Shown here: positions 21,457 to 29,368 of the stretch, piece by piece
How positions within the stretch are numbered: position 1 is the first letter of the stretch
Layout of the letters: the number at the start of each line of letters is the position of its first letter
Source of the DNA: Spartobacteria bacterium
GTDB taxonomy: Bacteria; Verrucomicrobiota; Verrucomicrobiia; Chthoniobacterales; UBA10450
Assembly: GCA_003167555.1 (NCBI GenBank)
Contig: PMSN01000002.1
Span: forward strand, 1 to 42,105
DNA length: 42,105 bases
Reading direction: 5' to 3'
The notes under the pieces: model-generated
Told to the model about the DNA's origin: nothing
Seen by the model: the letters and a program-made list of their open reading frames with translations, nothing else
Databases searched by the model: none
Position numbers and translations under genes: made by a program

Positions 21457-21484
21457 AATGTGGGAGCGGCCTCAGCGCCGCGAC
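21457..21484. repeat. Solitary REP related to RAYT unit 1
   Basis: AATGTGGGAGCGGCCTCAGC continues to GCCGCGAC. It matches the RAYT 1 flanks, with compensatory changes that keep the hairpin (GCGGC/GCCGC for GGGGC/GCCCC). Confidence 0.75.
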
Positions 21485-21596
21485 TGCCTTTCTCAAAATG
21501 CTGACAGGGGATGCGCGGCAGCCCCGATCCGGCCACTCGGTCTCGGAAACTCGTACGCGGTGGAGTGAGAATTGCTTTCCCTAATTTCACCATCCC

Positions 21597-22133
21597 GTGG
21601 AAGCGAACATTACATCCAGCCTGTCAATTACTGACACGTCCGCTCCGACGAAAGACGCTGAGCGCAACGCGACCCGTGATACTCAGATTATCGAGATTCG
21701 CGGTCGACACCGCCTCATTGATGAGATTTTGCAGCCGGGTTTGGAGGTGGCTCTTCCAATACGTGATCGCGGTATCGATCTTATTGTTTATGCGGATCTT
21801 TTTGAGCATGTCCTGACATTTGCCGCCCGTCCGATCCAGATGAAGGCGTCTTCCGAGCAAAGCTTCGGACTCTACCGGAAGTATTCTCGATTTCCTGGTT
21901 TGATCATTGCCTATGTCTGGCATCTCGCTGACCCGGCCCGCGCCGTAACGTATGCGCTCACCTATTCCGAAGCACTTCAGGTCGCCGAGGCGATGGGGTG
22001 GACCGCAACTTCGTCATGGATCGAGGGTGGCGGCTATTCCACACAAGCTCCAAGTGCCAAGCTAATTGCGCTGCTGGAACGGCATCGAATGACACCAAAA
22101 GCATGGTGGCAAAAGATTACTGAACCAACGTAA
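21597..22133 (+). CDS. Predicted PD-(D/E)XK-fold nuclease-like protein
   Basis: 178 residues, GTG start with uncertain 5' end. Residues ~50-85 read RDRGIDLIVYAD...PIQMKAS, an Asp followed by a Q-x-K like the core of PD-(D/E)XK nucleases. It continues with FPGLIIAYVWHL and a C-terminal segment with GYSTQAPSAKL and WWQKI. The host gene trend is GC-rich; this one is less so. It stands alone between a REP and the NYN gene. It could be an orphan restriction-like enzyme or a nucleic-acid processing protein. I do not recognise a named family with certainty. Confidence 0.45.
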   Translation: MEANITSSLSITDTSAPTKDAERNATRDTQIIEIRGRHRLIDEILQPGLEVALPIRDRGIDLIVYADLFEHVLTFAARPIQMKASSEQSFGLYRKYSRFPGLIIAYVWHLADPARAVTYALTYSEALQVAEAMGWTATSSWIEGGGYSTQAPSAKLIALLERHRMTPKAWWQKITEPT

Positions 22134-22140
22134 GTCGAGA

Positions 22141-22944
22141 TTACTCGATGGCGTGGACGATGTAGGTGCCGGCTTGTTTGTCGTCTTCCAGTTTTAGGAG
22201 GCCGCGCTTTTGCGCTTCGAGCAGGAGCTCGTTGAAGGCGCGGAAACCGTGCGCGCGTTCGTTGAAGCCGGGGTTCCGGCGTTTGATGGCTTGTTTCACC
22301 AAAGAACCGCGGATCGGATAATCCTCGCCTCGTTCGGCGCGCAACGCTTCCAAAGTTTTCGTGAGAAGATCGAGGGCTCGATCGACCGAGAGTCCGTTAT
22401 TTTTCTCGGGCGAACCTTTCGCGGCGGGCGTGTCCCGAGCAACATTTGGCCGCCTCTTTGCCGGCTCGACCCGCACAAGGTCGTCGTAATAAATAAACTC
22501 ATCACAGTTGCTGATGAAAAGGTCGGAGGTGGATTTCTTGACGCCGATCCCGATGACCGTCTTGGCGTTCTCGCGCAGTTTGCTGACGAGCGGCGAGAAA
22601 TCCGAATCGCCGCTGACGATGACGAAAGTGTCGACGTGACTCTTGGTGTAGCAAAGGTCGAGCGCATCGACCACCATTCGGATGTCGGCGGAATTCTTGC
22701 CGGACTGGCGGACGTGCGGGATCTCGATCAGCTCGAAGGCGGCCTCGTGCAGCCCGCGCTTGAACGTCTTGTAGCGGTCGAAATCGCAGTAGGCTTTCTT
22801 GACGACGATGTGGCCTTTGAGGAGAAGGCGCTCGAGCACTTTCTGGATGTCGAACGCGGGGAACTGCGCCTCGAGCGCGCCGATGGCGATGTTCTCCAGG
22901 TCGAGGAAGACGGCCATCGTGGCGTCGGAATCGGAAACGCTCAT
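22141..22944 (-). CDS. NYN-domain ribonuclease-like protein with C-terminal OST-HTH/LOTUS-like domain
   Basis: 267 residues from the ATG at 22944. The N-terminal NYN (PIN-like) fold has its acidic residues in VFLDLENIAIGA, KNSADIRMVVDALDL and IVSGDSDFSPLVSKLRE, the LabA/DUF88 pattern. After a Pro/Lys linker, residues ~185-265 (ALDLLTKTLEAL...IRGSLVKQAIKRRNPGF...GFRAFNELLLEAQKRGLL) fit an OST-HTH/LOTUS RNA-binding domain. The combination predicts an RNA endonuclease or RNA-binding regulator. It converges with the nuclease-like gene at 22133. Confidence 0.87.
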   Translation of the reverse strand: MSVSDSDATMAVFLDLENIAIGALEAQFPAFDIQKVLERLLLKGHIVVKKAYCDFDRYKTFKRGLHEAAFELIEIPHVRQSGKNSADIRMVVDALDLCYTKSHVDTFVIVSGDSDFSPLVSKLRENAKTVIGIGVKKSTSDLFISNCDEFIYYDDLVRVEPAKRRPNVARDTPAAKGSPEKNNGLSVDRALDLLTKTLEALRAERGEDYPIRGSLVKQAIKRRNPGFNERAHGFRAFNELLLEAQKRGLLKLEDDKQAGTYIVHAIE

Positions 22945-23054
22945 TAGACTCGCAGAGTAACGGCAAGCTCGGGGTGAAGGCAAGCGGCCCGCGCGGGTTG
23001 TAAGATTCTGAGGCGGTGGCCGCTGCCGGTACGGGAGCTGCTCAATTCTGGCCT

Positions 23055-23438
23055 ATGCAACTCAACCACAGTCTCCCGCGCACGGTAGTTCCGCCCAGGA
23101 CCTATCTGGAAAAGCAGCTGCCGAAAGGAATCACCCACGTCGAATTTGGCATGACGAATTACGTGGTCGACGAGATCAATGCCTACGCGGCGATCCGCGA
23201 CATCGCTCTCGCCGAAGCCGAGAAAGTCACGACCCAAGTGAATCTCGAGCGGGTCCGGATTGCGAATGAGTTTGTGGAGCATTGTCTCAAGCCGGCCCGG
23301 CCGCTTTACGAGAACCAGCATCTGCCGGAAGCAGATGCGGTCCGCGAGCGTGGACGCTGCCAGGCCGTGAAGGTCCGCCTCTCGTTGCTTCGAGCGCACA
23401 TGGAAGCGTTGTCCCGCGAGCACGCCCACGCGGCCTAA
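23055..23438 (+). CDS. Hypothetical protein
   Basis: 127 residues from the ATG at 23055 (MQLNHSLPRTVV). Mostly helical: TNYVVDEINAYAAIRDIALAEAEKVTTQVNLERVRIANEFVEHCL is followed by a second charged helix, and it ends in a His/Ala tail. No domain is recognised. A 217-codon open frame on the opposite strand overlaps it, but the protein read here has better codon character and a more natural composition. Possibly a truncated relic. Confidence 0.45.
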   Translation: MQLNHSLPRTVVPPRTYLEKQLPKGITHVEFGMTNYVVDEINAYAAIRDIALAEAEKVTTQVNLERVRIANEFVEHCLKPARPLYENQHLPEADAVRERGRCQAVKVRLSLLRAHMEALSREHAHAA

Positions 23439-23603
23439 GCGGAGTAGAATCGGCTCGAGAGACTCTCGGTCCGTCCTCTCTCTCGCTGAGGAACCCTGCA
23501 ACGGAGCCGCCTCCTCGGGGGGACTGAGGTCAATCACCCTACCTGTTAGGCGCGAGCGGTAAAAAATTGCAACACGATGAAGCAAGCGGAGCTGCAAGAT
23601 CGG

Positions 23604-23627
23604 ATATTGCTATATTGCTATATTGCT
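23604..23627. promoter_or_regulatory. Three tandem ATATTGCT units upstream of vapBC
   Basis: ATATTGCT is repeated three times without gaps, ending 16 bases before the antitoxin start. The 8-bp period and position suggest operator half-sites for the VapB/VapBC complex, or a promoter built of repeated TATA-like hexamers. Confidence 0.5.
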
Positions 23628-23643
23628 CCTATTTTCGAAAGCC

Positions 23644-23877
23644 ATGAAGACGACTCTCGATTTGCCCGAGACTTTGCTCCGGCGCGCGAAACGCAAAGCG
23701 CTTGAATCAAATACGACGTTAAAGGCACTGGTGATCTCAGGATTGAAACGGGAATTGCATGCGCCCAGTTCGGTCGAGGCCGATCCGATCGAACAACTGA
23801 AATCTGCCGACCCTTCAATTTGGCGCGGGATAAAAGCCGATCATTACGTCCGGCAGCTTCGCAAAGGCTGGAAATAA
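23644..23877 (+). CDS. vapB: VapB-type antitoxin
   Basis: 77 residues from the ATG at 23644. The N-terminus MKTTLDLPETLLRRAKRKALESNTTLKALV has ribbon-helix-helix spacing for DNA binding; the C-terminus (WRGIKADHYVRQLRKGWK) is the disordered toxin-binding type. The toxin gene overlaps its stop as TAATG. It would neutralise VapC and repress the operon, probably via the 8-bp repeats just upstream. Confidence 0.85.
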   Translation: MKTTLDLPETLLRRAKRKALESNTTLKALVISGLKRELHAPSSVEADPIEQLKSADPSIWRGIKADHYVRQLRKGWK

Positions 23878-24296
23878 TGCGCGTCTTTTGGGACACGAAT
23901 CTTTTCATCTACCTGTGGGAAAATTCGCCGATGCGCGCGCGCATGGAAACTCTTGTCGTCTGGCAAAACTCGCGCCAGGCGGAGGTGGTGACTTCGACGC
24001 TGACCTCGGGCGAAGTGCTCGTGCAGCCGATGCGAAAGCAGCGCGACGATCTCGTGGCGCAATACACTTCTGCTTTCTCGCACATGCACCTGATCGAGTT
24101 TGATAGAGCCACCGCCTTTCGCTTCGCCCAATTACGTTCGACCTACGTCACCCTGGCTCCGCCAGACGCGGTTCAGCTTGCCTGTGCCTCCACGGCGGGC
24201 GTCGATCTCTTTCTGACGAACGATCGGCGGCTGTCGCGGTTGAACGTCGCCGGAATCGGCGCGATCCGCTCGGTGATGGACGCGCTGATCGCCTAA
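23877..24296 (+). CDS. vapC: VapC-type PIN-domain toxin
   Basis: 139 residues from the ATG at 23877. PIN ribonuclease with the four acidic positions: Asp in VFWDTNLFIYL, Glu in TSGEVLVQP, Asp in PPDAVQLACAS and Asp in FLTNDRRLS. VapC toxins cut tRNA or rRNA; the target cannot be told. Directly coupled to vapB and converging on the thiolase gene, with one base between the two stops. Confidence 0.9.
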   Translation: MRVFWDTNLFIYLWENSPMRARMETLVVWQNSRQAEVVTSTLTSGEVLVQPMRKQRDDLVAQYTSAFSHMHLIEFDRATAFRFAQLRSTYVTLAPPDAVQLACASTAGVDLFLTNDRRLSRLNVAGIGAIRSVMDALIA

Positions 24297-25535
24297 CTAG
24301 TCGCGGCCCCAGATCATGGCGACGCTGGTCGTGAGGCTGCCGCCCATGTTGAACGTGAGGAATTTCTTTACCCCTTCGATCTGACGCGCGTTGGCCTGTT
24401 CGGTGAGCTGTTGATAGGCCTCGAAGACTTGGCGCACCCCAGTCGCGCCAACCGGATGTCCGTCTCCGATCAAACCACCGCCGGTGTTGACCGGAATCTC
24501 GAAATCGATTTTCCCGCTGACGTGTTCGCCCCGCACCTGGGGTAACGCCGTCGCGCCACTCATGGCCAGTTCCGCGCCTTTTCCCGGCTCGGCCAGACCG
24601 AGAATTTCGTAGGCAAGAATTTCGGTGATCGAGAAACAATCGTGAACCTCCGCGCCCTGCATGTCGCGCGGCTTCAGGTTTGCCATCGAGTACGCGTTCG
24701 TTGCGGCTTTGCGCGCAGTCGAGAATGTCGGTGCATCCTTCTTCGCGAGCGCGAGGTAATCAGTCGTATGACCGAAGCCAAGGAGTCGCGCGAGTTTGGA
24801 TTGGTCGCGGCCGATCTTTTTCAAATACTTCTCCGAACAGAGAACCAGCGATGCGGCACCGTCGGTGATCTGTGAACAATCGGAAACCTTGAGAGGCGGC
24901 GCGACGCTCGGATTCTTTTCCGAGACTTGTGACGCGGAATCGTAAGTCAGATCCGCGTCGCGCATCTGCGCCAACGGATTGAGTTTGGCATGCGCATAAT
25001 TCTTGTACGCCACCTGCGCCAACGCATCCGCCGAGACGCCATATTTATCGATGTAAATCTGCGCAATCTTGCCGAACAACTTCGGGAACATGAAATCGCC
25101 GTATTCCGGTCTCTCGACGTGATAATCCGCCGCGGCGCCCAGAACATCGGAGCCGTCCAGAGACGACATCGTCTTCTGCTGTTCGGCGCCAACGACCAGG
25201 ACGACATCGTAAAAACCGCCCATGATCCATTGCGAGGCGAGCAAAACGGAGAGCGCGCCGGAAGCGCACGCGGCCTCGGTATGCATGGTGGGAATGCCGC
25301 GCAGCTTCGGATCGATCTCCGGCAGAAACGCGCCGAGGTGCAGCTGCTTGGTAAATTGGCCGGCGTTGAAATTGCCGACCGTGCCGGCGTTGATTTCACC
25401 CGGATCGATCTTCGCATCGTCGATCGCTTTGCGGCCGGATTCCGTGATGAGATCGCGGATCGTTTTGCCTTCCTTCTTCAGGTTGCGCTTAAAATCGGTT
25501 CGGCCGCCGCCGAGAATGTAAACTGGTTCGTTCAT
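24297..25535 (-). CDS. SCP2-type thiolase / acetyl-CoA acetyltransferase family
   Basis: 412 residues. Thiolytic cleavage or Claisen condensation of 3-oxoacyl-CoA. Nucleophile Cys in TEAACASGALSVLLA (~residue 90), HDCFSITEILAYE, and the oxyanion His in GGGLIGDGHPVGATG. The final CxG cysteine of classical thiolases is absent (FNMGGSLTTSVAMI), which is normal for the SCP2/SCP-x subgroup, where the Cys in HDCF substitutes. With the CoA-transferase, mutase and reductase nearby, it fits breakdown of acetoacetyl- or branched 3-oxoacyl-CoA. Confidence 0.85.
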   Translation of the reverse strand: MNEPVYILGGGRTDFKRNLKKEGKTIRDLITESGRKAIDDAKIDPGEINAGTVGNFNAGQFTKQLHLGAFLPEIDPKLRGIPTMHTEAACASGALSVLLASQWIMGGFYDVVLVVGAEQQKTMSSLDGSDVLGAAADYHVERPEYGDFMFPKLFGKIAQIYIDKYGVSADALAQVAYKNYAHAKLNPLAQMRDADLTYDSASQVSEKNPSVAPPLKVSDCSQITDGAASLVLCSEKYLKKIGRDQSKLARLLGFGHTTDYLALAKKDAPTFSTARKAATNAYSMANLKPRDMQGAEVHDCFSITEILAYEILGLAEPGKGAELAMSGATALPQVRGEHVSGKIDFEIPVNTGGGLIGDGHPVGATGVRQVFEAYQQLTEQANARQIEGVKKFLTFNMGGSLTTSVAMIWGRD

Positions 25536-25610
25536 AAAATTGGATCGTTTGTGCTTGAATGGAAGTTATCGCGAAATTTCATGCTGTCATGCCGCGGGTG
25601 GCGAAAGGTT

Positions 25611-25757
25611 GGGTAGCGCACGCGTCTCGCGTGCTGGTTTCGGCGTCCTCGCCGAAACGAACTTTTTCGAAGTATCATCCGCGGTGCATGCGGAGCCTTA
25701 CGAGAAGTTCGCGATCGCGAGACGCAATCGCCAGCACGCGAGACGCGTGCGCTACCC
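25611..25757. repeat. REPIN/MITE-like element with 27-bp perfect terminal inverted repeats
   Basis: GGGTAGCGCACGCGTCTCGC... (25611-25637) is mirrored exactly at 25731-25757. Inside is a second hairpin, TTTCGGCG-tcct-CGCCGAAA (about 25637-25656), and no gene. It fills most of the gap between the thiolase and the citrate lyase genes and must overlap one or both promoters. Confidence 0.85.
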
Positions 25758-25792
25758 GGAAATTTCGCTAGAATCGCGCGAGACTACCAGCC

Positions 25793-27340
25793 ATGGCACG
25801 ACTTCACGAATATCAAGGCAAGGCCATTCTCGCCGCCAACGGATTCAAGATTCCACGCGGCCGCGCCGCTTCGACCGCCGATGAGGCTGTGGCGGTGGCC
25901 AACGAACTCGCGAGCAAGAAGGGCAGCGAAGTGGTTATCAAGATTCAAGCCTGGACGACCGGCCGCGCCGGTATTGGCGGCGTGGCCTTCGCCAAAAAAC
26001 CGGCTGATGTTCGCGCACACGCTTCGCGCATGCTTGCGATGAAAGTTGGACAGTTTCCCGTCGAGGCTGTGTTGGTGGAAGAAAAGATCCAGATCGAGCG
26101 GGAGTTTTTTCTTTCGTTCGCCATTGATGATGCCGCTCGCGCTCCGGTGATTATTTTCGCCGCCGGCGGCGGCAGCGGAATTGAAGAGCGCGCCGCTTCG
26201 ACCCGGCGCATCGCCTGCGATGTGAAAAGCGGACCGCTGGATTCCGCCGTTAACGAAGCCGCCGGTTCTTGCGGGCTTTCGCCGGCGCATGCGACGCAAC
26301 TCGCCGAGTCGATTCAAAAACTATTTGGAGCCGCGCGCAGTGTTGAGGCCCGGTCGCTTGAAATCAATCCGCTGGCGCTGACCAGGGAAGGCGAATTCAT
26401 CGCCGCCGACTGCCGCATCACAATTGACGACTACGCCGTGGCGCGTCATCCGGAGCTGAAGATTGAAATTGCGCGCGAGTTCGATCATCCGCCTACCGCT
26501 CTGGAACGCGTCGCCTACGCCGCCGAGCAAAGCGATCATCGCGGCACATTTTATTTCGCGCAGCTGGCCACCACGGCGGCGAAGGATTCCAAAGGCCTGG
26601 TTGGTTTTCACGGCGCTGGCGGCGGCGGATCCATGATGTCCATGGACGCCATCGTGAACGCGGGATTCACCATCGCGAATTTCACCGACACCAGTGGCAA
26701 TCCATCCGCTTCCAAGGTCTATCGCGCCAGCCGGATTATTTTGGCGCAACCCGACCTGGTTGGGTATTTCGGTTCCGGATCCGGCGTCGCGAGCCAGGAA
26801 CAATATTGGTCCGCGTATGGACTAGCCAAAGCATTCTGGGAACTCGATTTGGATATCCCCGCCGTGATTCGATTAGGCGGCAACACCGAAGATCGCGCCG
26901 TGGATATTTTGCAACGAACGTCCAAACTGCTTCGCGCGCCAATCGAAGGCTATCGCAAGACCGACGCGCCGGCCACGATTGCCGGCCGCTTCGCAGAACT
27001 TGTCGCGGGCGCGGGCGGCACCAAATGGAAACCGCGCGCTCCGCGTGTGCCGAAGTTCGTCAAAGATAAATCCGCCACCATGCTTCCCGTGAAAAGCGGC
27101 CGGGTGTGGATCGACACCGCGAAGTGGCCGCAGATTTGCCGCGCCGTCGAGACACATTCGGGCGGATTGATCGTGGACCGCGATGGGGCGCCAACGTCAG
27201 CGTCGTCGAGTGAAGAGTTTGCCAATAAAGATTCCGAGTTGCTCGCGTGCGATGTCGAGTGTCGACTCGAAGGAGTTGAAGGCTTTTACTTGGAACTCGA
27301 TATTCCAGGGCTGGACGAACTGATTGGAGGCGCGCGCTAG
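25793..27340 (+). CDS. aclB: ATP-citrate lyase / citryl-CoA synthetase, SucC-like ATP-grasp subunit
   Basis: 515 residues. Residues 1-~235 are a SucC-type ATP-grasp: MARLHEYQGKAILAANGFKIPRGR, VVIKIQAW, VLVEEKIQIEREFFLSFAIDD, EINPLALTREGEFIAADCRITIDD. Residues ~245-390 are the flavodoxin-like CoA-ligase domain (LVGFHGAGGGGSMM, VIRLGGNTEDRAVDIL). The last ~115 residues (from about VPKFVKDKSATMLPVKSG) are an extension I do not recognise, absent from SucC and from short AclB. The stop abuts the ATG of the next gene. Together they would convert citrate, ATP and CoA to acetyl-CoA and oxaloacetate. Plain succinyl-CoA ligase is unlikely because the partner carries a citryl-CoA lyase domain. Confidence 0.8.
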   Translation: MARLHEYQGKAILAANGFKIPRGRAASTADEAVAVANELASKKGSEVVIKIQAWTTGRAGIGGVAFAKKPADVRAHASRMLAMKVGQFPVEAVLVEEKIQIEREFFLSFAIDDAARAPVIIFAAGGGSGIEERAASTRRIACDVKSGPLDSAVNEAAGSCGLSPAHATQLAESIQKLFGAARSVEARSLEINPLALTREGEFIAADCRITIDDYAVARHPELKIEIAREFDHPPTALERVAYAAEQSDHRGTFYFAQLATTAAKDSKGLVGFHGAGGGGSMMSMDAIVNAGFTIANFTDTSGNPSASKVYRASRIILAQPDLVGYFGSGSGVASQEQYWSAYGLAKAFWELDLDIPAVIRLGGNTEDRAVDILQRTSKLLRAPIEGYRKTDAPATIAGRFAELVAGAGGTKWKPRAPRVPKFVKDKSATMLPVKSGRVWIDTAKWPQICRAVETHSGGLIVDRDGAPTSASSSEEFANKDSELLACDVECRLEGVEGFYLELDIPGLDELIGGAR

Positions 27341-29053
27341 ATGGCGATTCTAATCGACGAGACCAAGCGCGTTTTAGTGCAAGGCATCACCGGACGTGAA
27401 GGTCAGGCGCGGACACGACTGATGCGCGAGTACGGAACGAATGTTGCCGCGGGTGTGACGCCCGGAAAAGGAGGACAGACTGTACTCGGCGTGCCCGTAT
27501 TCAATTCGCCGCAGGACGCGGTGAAGGCTCTGGGCAAGATCGACATCTCCGTGCTTTTTGTACCGGCGGCCGGCGTGAAGGACGCGGCCATCTCGGCGAT
27601 TGAAGCGGGCATCAAACTCACTGTGCTGGTGCCCGATCGCGTCCCTGTTTGGGATGCGATGGAGATTGCAGCGGCGGCCAAAGCGAATGGCGCGATGTTT
27701 CTTGGACCAAACACACTTGGTGTGTTGAGCCCCGGTAAGGGCGTGGTCGGGATGATCGGCGGTCGCGCGGAAAGCGCGCGACAATGGTTCAAGCCCGGCC
27801 TTCCGACTGGCGTCGGAGTAGTCAGTCGCTCCGGCGGCATGGCTGCGAGCACGGGCTACTACCTGGGACAGGCGGGAGTGCGCATTTCGACCATCGCGCA
27901 CATTGGCGGCGACGCGGTCCTTGGAATTCGTATCCCCGATGCGGCACTGATGTTTGAAGCCGATCCGCTCACCGAAGCCATCGTCATCTTTGGTGAAATT
28001 GGTTCGTCGCAGGAAGAGGAATTGGCGCAGTTGATTCACGATCGAAAAGTGACCAAGCCGGTGATCGCATACATCGGCGGCAAAGCAGCGCGCGAAGGCA
28101 CGCGCTTTAGTCACGCTGGCGCGATCATTGAAGGTGGTCGCGGCACGCACGCCGGCAAAGTGAAGGCGTTGCGCGAGGCCGGCGCTACCGTAGTCGATGC
28201 GTTCGGTGAACTGCCGGATGCCGTGGTTGATATTCTCAAACGCATAAATGGAAAAAGTCTCATGAGTGAAACCGACAAGAACGCTGTGTGGAACACCGCC
28301 GTAACGAGGATTGAGCCCAATCGGGTCGCGGTGCGCGGATACGACATCGCCGATCTGATGGGGCGCGCCTCCTTTGGCGCCGCCGTGCATCTAATTTTGA
28401 CCGGCGAATTGCCGTCGCCTGCTATCGGACGCTTGATGGACGCGATCTTAGTGGCGTCGATCGATCACGGCGCGACGCCACCAAGCGCACTGGCCGCGCG
28501 AACAGTCGCATCCACGGGCGCCTCATTGAGCGCTTCGGTCGCCGCCGGCATCATGTCGATCAATCGTCATCACGGCGGCGCCATCGAAGATTGCGCCCGG
28601 CAACTGAAAAAAATCGCCGATCTCGCCGCGAGTGAATCCATTTCGATGGATGAAGCCGCTACGCGCACGCTCGCCGGGATCAAGGAAGCGGGCGATCGCA
28701 TGCCGGGATTTGGCCATCGCTATCACACCAAGGATCCTCGCACCGCGCGGCTGTTCGAGCTGGCACGCGAAGCCGGCGTGGATGGGACTCACATGAAAGC
28801 GGCGCGGGCCGTGGAAAAATCTTTCGCCGATGCGAAGAAACCGCTCCCCATCAATGTGGACGGCGCCATCGGAGCCATCCTTGCCGATCTAGGAATGAAT
28901 CCCGCGGCCTTCAACGGTATTTTCATGATCGCGCGAACGCCCGGACTAGTTGCGCACGTCATCGAAGAACAAACGCGCGAGAAACCGATGCGCCGAATTG
29001 ATCCCGTCAAACACGGCTATGACGGGCCTCCTCCCAGGAACGTTCCCGAGTAA
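27341..29053 (+). CDS. aclA: ATP-citrate lyase large subunit: SucD-like domain fused to citryl-CoA lyase
   Basis: 570 residues. Residues 1-~300 are SucD-like: LVQGITGREGQARTRLM, GVTPGKGGQTVLGVPVFN, VSRSGGMAAS and the phospho-His 258 in RFSHAGAIIEGG. Residues ~310-570 are a compact citrate-synthase-fold lyase: VAVRGYDIADLMGRASFGAA, SIDHGATPPSALAARTVASTG, His 411 in HHGGAIED, His 459 in GFGHRYHTKDPR and Asp 507 in NVDGAIGA. This is the CcsB-CCL fusion expected of an ATP-citrate lyase. Direction in vivo may be citrate cleavage or, as in some oxidative users of this enzyme, citrate formation with ATP gain. Confidence 0.85.
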   Translation: MAILIDETKRVLVQGITGREGQARTRLMREYGTNVAAGVTPGKGGQTVLGVPVFNSPQDAVKALGKIDISVLFVPAAGVKDAAISAIEAGIKLTVLVPDRVPVWDAMEIAAAAKANGAMFLGPNTLGVLSPGKGVVGMIGGRAESARQWFKPGLPTGVGVVSRSGGMAASTGYYLGQAGVRISTIAHIGGDAVLGIRIPDAALMFEADPLTEAIVIFGEIGSSQEEELAQLIHDRKVTKPVIAYIGGKAAREGTRFSHAGAIIEGGRGTHAGKVKALREAGATVVDAFGELPDAVVDILKRINGKSLMSETDKNAVWNTAVTRIEPNRVAVRGYDIADLMGRASFGAAVHLILTGELPSPAIGRLMDAILVASIDHGATPPSALAARTVASTGASLSASVAAGIMSINRHHGGAIEDCARQLKKIADLAASESISMDEAATRTLAGIKEAGDRMPGFGHRYHTKDPRTARLFELAREAGVDGTHMKAARAVEKSFADAKKPLPINVDGAIGAILADLGMNPAAFNGIFMIARTPGLVAHVIEEQTREKPMRRIDPVKHGYDGPPPRNVPE

Positions 29054-29080
29054 ATTACAAATCAAAACGAGAGGGCAGAT

Positions 29081-29362
29081 ATGAAAGAAGAAAAAATACT
29101 GACCAAACACCCGTTGGGTAAGAGCGGGAAAAATATCGACAAGCAAAAATACGAAACGCTCAAGAAGGCGATCCTCTCAACTCTGCAAAACAAAGAACTT
29201 ACTCACACCGAATTATCCGACCGGCTCAACAAGGCCTTAAAGGGCAAATTCTCCGGGAACATCAGTTGGTACGGAGAAACCGTTAAGCTCGATTTGGAAG
29301 CTAGAAAAACAATCGAACGAACTTCGGCCAAACCCCCGAAATACCGGCTGAAATTGAGATAA
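29081..29362 (+). CDS. Small conserved hypothetical protein (DUF6958-like)
   Basis: 93 residues with a good ribosome-binding site (GAGAGGG). The layout, a short N-terminal arm (LTKHPLGKSGKNIDKQKYETLKKAIL), a winged-helix-like middle (LTHTELSDRLNKALKGKF) and WYGETVKLDLEARKTIERT before a YRLKL end, recalls a family of ~90-residue uncharacterised proteins that I believe is DUF6958. It follows aclA by 28 bases and is probably co-transcribed. A helix-turn-helix-type DNA-binding role is suggested by the fold only. Confidence 0.65.
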   Translation: MKEEKILTKHPLGKSGKNIDKQKYETLKKAILSTLQNKELTHTELSDRLNKALKGKFSGNISWYGETVKLDLEARKTIERTSAKPPKYRLKLR

Positions 29363-29368
29363 CCCATC

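Noticed and set aside
22944-23597. 217-codon minus-strand open frame
   Set aside because: It overlaps the forward hypothetical gene, has an Arg/Leu-rich composition typical of an antisense shadow in GC-rich DNA, and no domain.
27374-28390. 338-codon minus-strand open frame under aclA
   Set aside because: It is the shadow of a clearly coding forward gene; its His/Arg-rich translation has no motif.
25793-29053. Ordinary succinyl-CoA ligase SucCD
   Set aside because: The SucD-like chain carries a complete citrate-synthase-fold lyase domain with catalytic His and Asp residues.
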